Origin: Conoideocrella luteorostrata
Lineage: Eukaryota > Ascomycota > Sordariomycetes > Hypocreales > Clavicipitaceae
Length of the DNA stretch: 33,674 nt
Assembly: GCA_032433595.1 (NCBI GenBank)
Contig: JASWJB010000398.1
Coordinates: 1 to 33,674 of the forward strand
Direction: 5' to 3'
Position 1 is the first letter of the stretch. Every line of letters starts with the position of its first letter. The notes under the pieces are model-generated. The model was given only the letters and a program-made list of their open reading frames with translations. It made no database searches and was not told the origin of the DNA. Below are positions 22,107-31,228 of the stretch, one piece after another. Both the position numbers and the translations under genes were made by a program.

Positions 22107-24047
22107 ATGAAGTTAACAAACCCTGGGACAATCCCGGTCTACACAGTCTCTGGAGCGTCTACTGCTCGACCGCTTCCAGATTGGCTCGCTCGCAGAAGAA
22201 AGCGAAGTTTAAAAAGCGACCCCGAATATCAAAACCGTGTCGAGCTTCTCCAAGATTTCGAGTTTGAGGAGGCAAGCAACTGCGTTCGAGTCAGCGAAGA
22301 TGGAGATTGGCTTATGAGCACTGGAACATACAAGCCTCAGATGCATGTTCACAACCTACCACAACTCGCACTCTCTTTCACCCGCCATACAAACTCTTTG
22401 AACCACTCATTCGTCTTGCTCTCTCCCGACTACTCAAAATCGCTTCACTTGCAAATCGACCGAAGAATTGAATTTCACACGCCGATGGGCTGTCACTACG
22501 AAGTGCGAATTCCCAGATACGGACGCGATGTGCTATACGACCGTAACGCAACAGAGGCACTAGTGCCTGCTGTCGGGCTAGATGCGGAAGGCAAGGGCGA
22601 GGTTTTTCGCTTGAATCTTGAGCAGGGACGTTTCATGAAGTCTTACCAAATTGAAGTGGGCGGCGACGATGAGTTGACTGGTGGTGGGTTACAGGGTGGT
22701 ATTGGTGTTGGCTGTGTCAATGTCGCCGCCAATGCGGAAAACACACACAACCTCATGGCATTTGGAACATCAATAGGCACCGTCGAATTTTGGGATCCGC
22801 GATCAAAATCTCGAGTTGCATTGTTAGCCGGCCACGATGGTGAGGTCACATCTCTAAACTTCAACTCATCCGGCCTATCGCTCGCAACTGGTTCTTCTAC
22901 CGGCATGGTTCAACTGTTCGATTTGCGACGGCCAGTTCCTTTACTCAAGAAAGACCACGGATATGGGTTTCCAGTCAAGAAGCTCTTTCACATGACCACT
23001 TCATCTCAGGAAAAGAAGATTATGTCGGCCGATAAGCGTATAATTAAGCTCTGGGATGAGGCAACAGGGGATCCGTGGACATCTGTCGAACCGGTGGTGG
23101 ACATCAACGATGTCGCATGGTGCAAGGATACTGGTATGCTTCTCACCGCCAATGAGGGCAAGCACCAACACGCATTCTTCATCCCTCAGCTTGGACCGGC
23201 ACCAAAGTGGTGCTCCTTCCTGGATAGTATGGTAGAAGAGATGGCTGAGGATATCCGCACTGAAACGTATGATAACTACAAGTTCTTGACCTTACCAGAG
23301 CTCAAACAACTCAGCTTGGCACACTTGATTGGCAAGACGAACCTGTTGCGACCATACATGCACGGATACTTTGTCGCATCCAAATTGTACGAGCAGGCTA
23401 AATTGATCGTCAACCCCTACGCTTGGGAAGAAGAGAGAGTCAAGCGAATTAAGGACAAGGTCGAAAAGGAACGCGCCAGCAGAATACGTGGCAGCAAGAA
23501 GGTCAAGGTTAACCAGAAACTTGCCGACAAGATTCTCAAGAAGCAAGAGAACAGAGCGAAGGTCGATACCAGTGCTGGCGTTCTGGGAGATGAGCGTTTT
23601 GCACAGCTGTTTGAGGATGAAGAGTTCATGGTGGATGAGACCAGCAAGGAGTTCCAGCTGCTCAATCCCAGTACCAAGATCGAGCAGCCTATTGACCCTA
23701 AAGCACCTACCCGATATCAAGCGAAAGATTCTGATGATGATTCCAGCGATAGCGATGATGAGATTCGCATCACGAATAAGTCTAAGAATGACATTACGAT
23801 GCGAGTTTCCTCCACACAAAACGAAGGTCGTCAAATACGAGACACTGCATTGGGCTCACGACAACTAAAATCAGGGCGTCACATCAAGGGACAAGTTAGA
23901 GATGCCGGTGGTGAACGTCAAGTTACATTTGTTCCTGAATCAAAGAAGAAGACGGGGCGACACCTGCAAGAAGAACAAGTACCATCTCGGCACCAGCCTA
24001 GATCAGGGCGACGGAGTGCCAGCTCCAACACATTCAGACGAATGTGA
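22107..24047 (+). CDS. enp2: Ribosome biogenesis protein ENP2 (NOL10 family), WD40 and NUC153
   Basis: Single exon, 646 residues. ENP2 is a nucleolar WD-repeat protein of the small-subunit processome, needed for early 18S pre-rRNA processing. Seen: the family-like N-terminus MKLTNPGTIPVYTVSG; an N-terminal propeller (about 50-330) with FWDPRSKSRVALLAGHDGEV and MVQLFDLRRPVPLLKKDHGYG; the conserved stretch KFLTLPELKQLSLAHLIGKT and MHGYFVASKLYEQAKLI; a Lys-rich helical segment about 440-485; the NUC153 motif DERFAQLFEDEEFMVDE at about 495-515; an acidic DSDDDSSDSDDE block near 541; and a basic Arg/Ser C-terminus, probably a nucleolar signal. The first in-frame ATG is used. It is convergent with the small membrane-protein gene, only 129 bp away. 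Confidence 0.96.
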   Translation: MKLTNPGTIPVYTVSGASTARPLPDWLARRRKRSLKSDPEYQNRVELLQDFEFEEASNCVRVSEDGDWLMSTGTYKPQMHVHNLPQLALSFTRHTNSLNHSFVLLSPDYSKSLHLQIDRRIEFHTPMGCHYEVRIPRYGRDVLYDRNATEALVPAVGLDAEGKGEVFRLNLEQGRFMKSYQIEVGGDDELTGGGLQGGIGVGCVNVAANAENTHNLMAFGTSIGTVEFWDPRSKSRVALLAGHDGEVTSLNFNSSGLSLATGSSTGMVQLFDLRRPVPLLKKDHGYGFPVKKLFHMTTSSQEKKIMSADKRIIKLWDEATGDPWTSVEPVVDINDVAWCKDTGMLLTANEGKHQHAFFIPQLGPAPKWCSFLDSMVEEMAEDIRTETYDNYKFLTLPELKQLSLAHLIGKTNLLRPYMHGYFVASKLYEQAKLIVNPYAWEEERVKRIKDKVEKERASRIRGSKKVKVNQKLADKILKKQENRAKVDTSAGVLGDERFAQLFEDEEFMVDETSKEFQLLNPSTKIEQPIDPKAPTRYQAKDSDDDSSDSDDEIRITNKSKNDITMRVSSTQNEGRQIRDTALGSRQLKSGRHIKGQVRDAGGERQVTFVPESKKKTGRHLQEEQVPSRHQPRSGRRSASSNTFRRM

Positions 24048-24176
24048 TCGCCACAGCAACTCAAGTAATCATTTATCAACAGAGGCACCAAAGGGTTCCA
24101 GACGTTTCCACAGCCGCCTTTATGATGACATGGCATTTTTGATAGTCAAATTAACCCCAGCTTCCTCATCATCTTC

Positions 24177-24670
24177 TCAAGTCTTGCTTCTGATTTTGTC
24201 TTGGGCAAGACCTTTTTCGAGGTCTCCGTGGCGAGGACGAGGCGTTGGTGGAACGTGGTCATCGCTCACATTTCTTCGGTCTCGCTTAGACGATCTCACT
24301 TGTCGTTTCACTGAGTCGGGAAATTCCGATCGTCTTGGCGTGATAGCAGTAACAACTTTCTTCACCGAGTGTCTGAAGACTTCCCTGGCCGTCCACTCGC
24401 GCTTCTTTGCGATGAAGAAGAGCGTGGCAGTACATGCTGAAGTCAAAATTAGCATCTGTTTGTAACGGGAAAGATCAAAGGCAACGTACCACCGATGATG
24501 GCGACAACGGCAACGATCACAACAATGGCGACCAGGCCTCCAGTTGAGATATTTATAGAGCTCACGGAACTATCGCCCCCATTCCCAATGTCTTCTCCGT
24601 TGTTGTTATTCGTACCAGCGTCGGCATGATATACAGTTGGCAACGGAAATGCATTGGTTGTTGTTGCCAT
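24177..24670 (-). CDS. Small single-pass membrane protein, unknown function
   Basis: Exon 1 is complement(24490-24670) and exon 2 complement(24177-24436), with a 53-bp intron (GTACGT...TTCAG, branch GCTAAT or TTGAC); 146 residues. Residues 1-43 are polar, Asn/Gly/Ser-rich (an NNNN run at 21-24) with no signal peptide. Residues 44-70 form one hydrophobic helix (GGLVAIVVIVAVVAIIG joined to ACTATLFFIA), so the splice junction lies inside the membrane segment, which strongly supports the intron. A basic KKREW stop-transfer follows, then a basic tail with PRRSEFP and VPPTPRPRHGDLEKG. Positive-inside reasoning puts the C-terminus in the cytosol. It resembles an uncharacterised class of short fungal single-pass proteins; I cannot name it. 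The 3' end is less certain than the start. Confidence 0.75.
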
Positions 24671-25692
24671 GATGGATCAAGTCTGTTGGTTGGGAAATGA
24701 TGTGAAGCAGGCTAATAATGGACTTTGACATCCAGGATATTTCTAGGGGTCGGGAAATATAAAAGAAACAAAATCGTTCATAGACACACAAAAGATAGGC
24801 GGCACATAGCTTGCATATAAATGATCTAGACGCAAATATGCCAAAACTCCAGCGCTTCTCCTCTTTAGATCGGCACTCCTTCACTGCCGTGACAGGCTCC
24901 GCAGGAGATGCCGGTACTGGCCTGGCGTATCACCAGCCGCCGGCCAAATTTATTGGCTGGTTGGTGGACAACTGGGTTCATGCTTGGAGGCCCATCACTC
25001 AAAACAGACATGCCCCAAGTCAGTGCGCCTTCACGATTGGTCGTTCCGTGCCTCGAAGCGCCGGCCTAAAGCAGCCCAGGAAGGTGACCCACCAATGAAA
25101 CGTCAAAGATGCCCGTGGTCACTTCAGCATCCATACATAGATTGTGATAGTACGAAGTATTAATCACCAAAAGAAGGCTTGATACTGCAGGGTTTGAGCC
25201 ACCGAATATGCTCTAGAGACAAACGCAAGAAGGTCAATATGGCATGGTGTGTGCCATCAAATCAACTCATGCCGGCATGAGCCATGTGGAACATCAAACG
25301 CTTAATCAGAGAAGCGTTGTGCGGTATTTCACACCAAGAAGAGAGAGTACGATGTCTGGAACGTGTAGGTCAGAGGCCTCAGTCGCGCTTGCATAAGAAA
25401 TGCGTGGGTTGGAAATGACGTGCACGGCAAAATCTCCTTCTTGTCAGCTATATCACCAGCCCTTGCCGTTTTTGGAACATCTGGACTGACAGCCAGCTGA
25501 ATGCAAGTGCTGGATAGAGAAAGGCAAGTGTATACCAGCATTTTCCCGCGCGAGGGTTGAAGAAGAACATACCAGTCTGTTGTAGTAGCGAAATCAAGTT
25601 CCAACCTTTACAGTTCATTTATTGTTCAACTTTCTCCCAAGTAATTCTGTGATATCCCATGCATTGAACGGTCTCCTAGGTATACCACCATC
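24671..25692. promoter_or_regulatory. Divergent promoter region with CCAAT boxes and a 16-bp palindrome
   Basis: This spacer lies between the minus-strand membrane-protein gene and the plus-strand coiled-coil gene. CCAAT/ATTGG elements occur near 24951, 25035 and 25092. A perfect 16-bp palindrome lies at 25266-25281. Small frames on either strand (for example the plus-strand ATG at 24838) show no domain, so I do not call a gene. Confidence 0.45.
25266..25281. repeat. 16-bp perfect palindrome
   Basis: CTCATGCCGGCATGAG equals its own reverse complement, and symmetry breaks at the next base on each side. It is intergenic, 412 bp upstream of the coiled-coil gene. It could be a dimeric protein site; function unknown. 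Confidence 0.6.
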
Positions 25693-28600
25693 ATGACTCC
25701 AAGACCGCCTAGGATAGGTCAAGACAAGGCGCCCTTCCTTCCTCAACCTTCTCCTGACACTATGGATGAGGATCCTGGGGCTGGTTCTGCTGCAGCATTC
25801 AATTGGATGCCATCCGTCACACAACGTTCCAGCATGGCAGGCGTTGTTCCTACGCAACCAGCCAAAACAGCAGTTAACGGCAAACGATCAATGCCAAGTC
25901 GCATGATCCCAACTCTAAGCAGTCCGATGACCGGCTCACATGAACAGCTCGGTTTACTTACGACTCACCTCTCCAAAGTTGGTTCTGAGGAGGTCAGGAG
26001 AGTGGTAAACTGTAATGTCAGGCGGTCCCAAGATGAATCTCGACCGTCCTCTGTGAGCACTTGTGGCGATTTGGAAGGGCCGCACCGTATCACTCCACAA
26101 AAGACCCGAAACTTGTCTATTGATGAACTTCAAAGAGATAGACTTCAGCAAGAGCAACCATTTGGCCCTTCTGGATGCAGCCAACCGTACCGTCATCACT
26201 CTCGATCTCGGACAAGCAACATATCTGTGAGACGAGCCAGTGCACACAAGCAGTACCCGAAGGTAGATCCTGAACGGAAAATGCTTCTTATGCATCAAGT
26301 TGCTCGATACTGGAATGAGTGCTTCGAACTCGCAGATGAGGAAAAGGCCCAAGTCAAGGCGGACATAGATCAGCTCCACAACGATCTGCGCGGACAACAA
26401 CAGAAGCTACAAGAGGCCCATCAAGATTTGGATAAAGAACGCTCTATGCGATATGAAATGCAACAGAGTCTCAAGGGAATCGAGGAGAAGAATTCGCAAA
26501 CCTGTCAAGAGAAAAGAGAGTTGGCCGAAAAAGTTGGAGTCCTCAAGAATGAGCTGGACACATCAAAGGAGCGGGTGGCAGCCCTGGACGCAAAATCTCA
26601 ATCATTTCGAATGAAACTCAATGAAACTATTGCGGAGCAACAACGTCTATTCCGGAAAGCAAAGGAATTTTATAATCGCACGATCCGAGAAGTTTCCGAA
26701 GAAAATAAAGCTCGAAAAACTGAATCGGAAGCAATCGAGGCAGCGCTTGCCGACAGTCTTGAGAAGAGACAACAGATGAAACTATGCCTGGAAAAACTAC
26801 AGTCTGGCCTTGAACAGCAGTTAAAGGAGAGTACGTTATCCTATCTGTATCAAAGATTCCATCTTAATCATCGTCTACTGACTGCATGCCTAGAGGAGGA
26901 TGAAATTTCGCAACTGAAAGAAAAGTCCTTCGCACAGGAACAAGCCCTTTTGTCTGAGAAGAAAATTTCTGAACAGTTGAGAAGCCAGGTTGATGCTGGC
27001 ATGGCAGCTCACAGCACCGCGATGAAGGAATTAGCAAGCTCTGTTGAGCTGCTACATGACTCAATCGCTACCAAAGTACTGAATCAACCACAAGATCACG
27101 AAATGGCCAAACACTTTTATGATAAGTTGGTATTTGCAAATCAAATTCCCACTACCATCTCTAACTATAAATAGTCTTCAGAATTTTAAGGAGTTGGCCA
27201 AGCATTTTGCTGCAGATGTCTCTGCGAGGAGCGACGTTGGCAGCCTGATGCAAAGCCTTCAAGAGACAATATCAGCGGAGTGAGTATTTTTCGTTTTCGT
27301 TTTATTTGTCACGCCGCGTATACTAAACATCTCAGGATTACCCCAGCACTTTGTAGCATTCATGATTGCCAAAAGCATACAAATGAGACTCTTGCAGGCA
27401 TCGCCAACGGCTGCTTAACAGAACTCGGCTTTGTTCGTGCAGGACTAGGTAGGCTGGCTCAACAGCAGGTAGGGATGTCTGAAACAGTTGCCGAAAATCA
27501 CAATAGCGCCACAACTGTGATCGAGACCATTGGCGATGATCTTCGCAAGACACAGGAAGTATGTGGCAACATAGGTCACACCTTGGAAAGCTGGGCCAAA
27601 GAGGAACGTCACTTGATGAGTGAAGAACGCAGCTCCTGGAAGAAAAATACTGTGCTCCTGCTAGTGCAGCGAAGTGAGAGAATAGATGCGTTGGAAAGAA
27701 AATTCGACGCCGTAATACAATCATACGTCTCCAAGTTCGATCTGCTGAACGATTCTCTGGCAACCAAGAATGAAGCTAAGCAAATGATTCAGCATGCGAT
27801 GGATGAGTTTCGTCATGTCTTAGATCATGGCCTGTCTCAGGAGAAAGCAAAGGCGGAGCACGACTCGAAACAAACACAATTCACGCTCAACAATGTGGAG
27901 GTTCAAATCAGCACCATCATTGATCAGCTGAAGCGCGTGGAGGCACAAAAGCCGTATCCTATGGGCCCCGATGATCGTGATAAGGACATCGCAAAGGCAA
28001 CCTCCTCACTTCAGCAGAAGATTCATGAACTTGAGGCCGAAGCTAAGGTAACCGAAGATCTGCGAAATCGTTGGCATTCCGACATCGAGATGGTAAACTC
28101 CATGAGATCAAGCCTAAAGACCGTTCAAGATATGGTCCCTCAAATTGATCGGCACAACCAAGAATTCAGCAAGATTGCTGGCTTCGGGAATATTCTTGAA
28201 AACACGTCTCGGTACATGGCGCAAGAACATAAATGGATCAAACGCTATCTACGAGAACTGACAGCGGGCAGCACTGGCATTGAGACAAGTGTTATTATGA
28301 CTCCTCCGCTGACGGGAACGCAGCAAAATCAGTCCAGCCAAAGGATTAAAGAACATGATGGCAGTGAATGGGGCTGCCATGGCCTCATCCCAGCACATGA
28401 TAGCTCAGCTGAAAACAATTCTACAACACCCAGCCAAAATGGTCTATTAGAAGCCACTACAAAACGAGTCCAGGTTCAGAGTCCCTTGGAAGCATACTCT
28501 GCCTTGTCCTTGTCCGCCCCTTCCGTCCAACAAGAGCAGAAACGACGAAGAGACCCAGTCAAGGTGCGCCCAATTCTAAAGTCAAATGCTTCGTCCTCGT

Positions 28601-29073
28601 CACAAGAATCGACCGGATGGGAGCTGTGCAACGAAGCAGAGACCGAACTAGGGCCCATTCAAGAGCGTAAGAGGGCCACTAGTGTTCTCAGTAGTGCCAG
28701 CCAGAAAATCATTCATGAAATTTCATCTGGATTCATTACAGAGAAGACAAACGAAAACATATCTGACTTACCAAGGGTCACCGATTTTGAACCTCATCCT
28801 GGGGCACCAGATGGAGCATCCATCCCACAAATGCGAGAGGTTGGGAATCAACAAGATAAAGAGGGTCCGGAGTCCAAGAGGGTCAAGTTGTCAGATGAGT
28901 CAATCACTACAAAGCTAATGGCTGAAAAGGGCATCGAAATTCGACCGAAATCATCGGGGTTCGGGAAAGCAAAGCATATTCGTAAAGGCATGGACCACTT
29001 AGCGCTGGGCTATGGCCGCAGAGATGATGGCGGCTTGTACGCGGCGGCAACACTCCGCTCTCAGACAGGGTGA
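25693..29073 (+). CDS. Large coiled-coil protein, unknown function
   Basis: Predicted exons are 25693-26830, 26894-27129, 27182-27279 and 27336-29073; total 1069 residues in frame. Residues 1-190 are disordered, Pro/Ser/Arg-rich. From about 200 onward long heptad-rich coiled coils run with short breaks to about 860 (KADIDQLHNDLRGQQQKLQE, EKRELAEKVGVLKNELDTSK and onward), then a Ser/Lys-rich tail with basic clusters (KRRRDPVKVR, SKRVKL) suggesting a nuclear location. The C-terminus GFGKAKHIRKGMDHLALGYG is compact and looks conserved. The layout recalls structural proteins of chromosomes or spindles, such as synaptonemal-complex or kinetochore rods, but no diagnostic domain is visible, so function stays open. 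Intron 1 (63 bp) keeps the frame; removing it makes the coil continuous (LKEKEDEISQLK). The start ATG has A at -3. Confidence 0.82.
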
Positions 29074-29435
29074 ATATCCAACTGCCAAATATGATTGTCT
29101 CATGTCCAGACGGCAGGTGATTTTCAACAAAGGGTCCGAAGTGTAGCTTAGCTAATCAGTTTCGAATGATTTTGTCAAGATGATTTCGTGGTGAATCTTC
29201 AAATACAGCTGGCCAAAGGTGGTTTGTCTAATTTTACAGGGCGAAACCAAAGTGGCTATCGCGGCGCACTTTTGCGCGTGCAAATATTATCCCAAAACTC
29301 CTAAAACAAATGTCCCCTATGTGTGATATACAGAGTCGGCGTGCCCCGTGGCGTACCGGATTTCGTATCCCAATTAAATCGTAGTGTGGTACTAATATCA
29401 ATCGTCGACATCTCGATTGCAGGACTTTTGGTGAT
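29074..29435. other. Convergent 3' spacer
   Basis: 362 bp between the ends of the coiled-coil gene (plus) and bL33m (minus). No open frame or motif of note; presumably both 3' UTRs. Confidence 0.5.
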
Positions 29436-29775
29436 TTACTTTGACCTCTTTTTCGTCTCGAGGAAAAGGACCTTTTTTCGCACTAAAAGGGATAGAACAT
29501 GTCAACCAATGCCCCAGTTGAAGCGCAAGGAAGGAGGGATGTAAGGGTTTATACCAATCGGATCATATTTCATCATACCCATTAGGGGCGCCGTTCGCGG
29601 TCTCTTGAAGGTGTAGAAGAAGCCCGTCATAGCCATGGAGAGGAGGCGGACATTGATTAACCGAGCCTTGGCTGTAACGCGACAAACTTGGGTTAGCAAG
29701 GCCAAGGATTCAAGATGTGCAATTGGCAGTAGGCTACGGGTAGTACGAAGGGCTGTAGATACCTTTCTTGGCCAT
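29436..29775 (-). CDS. mrpl39: Mitochondrial large-subunit ribosomal protein bL33m
   Basis: Exons are complement(29763-29775), (29555-29671) and (29436-29482), with introns of 91 and 71 bp; 58 residues. The joined protein starts [19 protein letters not shown], continues [24 protein letters not shown] and ends [15 protein letters not shown]. That is the classic L33 layout: MAKKAK start, TGFFY, KYDP, then a VLF-E-K tail. The length is typical of bL33. It would bind 23S-type rRNA near the E site of the mitoribosome. The first coding exon is only 13 nt, so simple ORF scanning misses the gene. Intron 1 has a CTAAC branch site and intron 2 a short T-rich acceptor (CTTTTAG). It is divergent from alanine aminotransferase and convergent with the coiled-coil gene. 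Confidence 0.93.
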
Positions 29776-30960
29776 TGTGTCGGGAGATATGTGGACGCGA
29801 TGGCTGGAACTGGCTGGAGCTGCTTGGAGGCATTCAGAGCTGGTGATTGACAAATTTGGGGCCGATGCTGCCGGGGAAATGTGGCGCCGGGTTCCGATGT
29901 TGGCTGGCGAGGATGAGTTGCAGGGGGGGTGAGGGGGGTAAATACCTCTACTACGGCGCGGGATATAACTAGGCTCGCGTACGAAGTAGTTGCTCAACAC
30001 ATAATTACGGAGTACTCCATACGTAAGTAAGTTCTACTCTAGTTACTCATTGAGGCGGAGCGCAGTCTATGGTGCTGGCCAACTCTGCGCTCCGACATAT
30101 GTTCAAAGGCTGTACCCCGTCTGTGTATCTCAGAATTGAGTCGCTCACGGCATAGTCAGCTAGCACCATGAGTTTAGCGACGAGGCGAGCAGGACAGGCC
30201 GCCATGACCTGGCTGGCCGGTGTCACAACGCTGCCACTGTGGACCAGGAGCTGTGCTAGTATTGCGGCAGGTAAGCACAGCAATTTCCTACGTTACAGCA
30301 CGAGTGTTGTCCTTGTCCCATTATTCGCTCCCAAAGCATGCTGCATCATTCAGCCTTATGGAATACCATTGTACAATACGGACTTGATTTATGTATGGCC
30401 TCCAGCGCGGGTGTCCCCGGTCTCGGACGCGGCCGTTGCAACGAAGCTCGAGATCAAGCACGCTGTATAGCGGCCGGCGCAGCCCCCCCGCACCCGCCCC
30501 CCCTACCAGCGGACAGCCGGGAGTTGCGCCGCTCAATGCCGTCCCTAGCCATTCAACCAGGAGAGGAGGCCAAGAAGAGGTCAGTCAAAATCCAGTGGCT
30601 GGCTCTACAGCCTTCAACGGACATGACATGCATCCGGGACAGGACTAAGATCAGGACGAAGATGATGATTAACATGGGGCGACTATCGGGAAAACAAGGG
30701 ACCAAGGCCAGTTTCGATAGCGTAACGTCAAGCTACGGCGTCTGCTGGTAACGTTGTGGAGGTCGCCGCTCCGTCACTGATTTGCTGGGCTATATGGACC
30801 AGTTACGGAGTCGTGCATTCACTGCGGCTGCAGCTGCGGCTTTAATACGCTTCGAGTTGTCCGACTGAAGCTGCGCGTCCCAAGTCACTTTTTCTCTGCG
30901 GCTGGCTTTCCGAACCTGACTGTCATCTTGATTCATCTGTATTTTAATTCATTGCGGCAA
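29776..30960. promoter_or_regulatory. Divergent bL33m/ALT intergenic region
   Basis: Over 1.1 kb without a confident gene. It holds a TACGGAGTAC motif (30006-30015), a 10-bp-stem inverted repeat (30056-30094), an orphan ATG-initiated presequence-like open segment followed by GTAAGC (30168-30270), a GC- and proline-codon-rich block near 30470-30520, and the ALT promoter toward the right end. Confidence 0.45.
30056..30094. repeat. Inverted repeat, 10-bp stem with 19-nt loop
   Basis: CGGAGCGCAG (30056-30065) pairs perfectly with CTGCGCTCCG (30085-30094). It lies about 280 bp upstream of the bL33m start. It could form a cruciform, or an RNA hairpin if transcribed. Confidence 0.6.
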
Positions 30961-31228
30961 ATGTCTATCTGCCTGCCTGCCTGCCCGCCTGCCCGCGTAT
31001 CTACATCAGACATTAACTCGTGCCGTCCCAGTGCCCGTTCCCGCTCCCATTCACACCTCCGGCGCCGGCCACGCAGCCACGGCCGCTGCTGCCCCGCGAC
31101 ATTTTGCTCCGACGTCGATCTGTGCCCCGCCAAACATTTTCCCATCCCCCCGCCATCGCTGCTCATATTCCTTCCAGGCAAAACTCCTGCAATCACAGCA
31201 GCTGCAGCCGCGCCGGAAATCCTCAACC
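30961..31228 (+). promoter_or_regulatory. Predicted leader exon and intron adding a mitochondrial presequence to ALT
   Basis: An ATG at 30961 opens 12 codons (MSICLPACPPAR) ending at 30996. GTATCT at 30997 and a pyrimidine-rich acceptor (ATTCCTTCCAG) at 31177 define a 181-bp intron. Codon phase is preserved, and 31178-31228 then reads AKLLQSQQLQPRRKSST directly into the ALT ATG. The 29-residue extension has basic but no acidic residues, as expected of a mitochondrial presequence. Unspliced, the same ATG opens a frame that overlaps the ALT start and ends at 31248. GTATCT is a weak donor but is also used in bL33m intron 1. Confidence 0.45.

Noticed and set aside
24157..24179. In-frame acidic continuation after the TGA of the small membrane-protein gene, possible stop readthrough
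   Set aside because: The stop is followed by G, not the CTA context known for efficient fungal readthrough, and the extension is short. The tail before the stop already looks complete.
24838..25098. Plus-strand ATG open frame in the divergent promoter region
   Set aside because: It overlaps CCAAT-type promoter elements and has no recognisable domain or splice sites.
25183..25206. GGGTTTGAGCC resembling a tRNA T-loop on the minus strand
   Set aside because: Flanking bases do not form the T-stem, and no anticodon or D-arm could be laid out around it.
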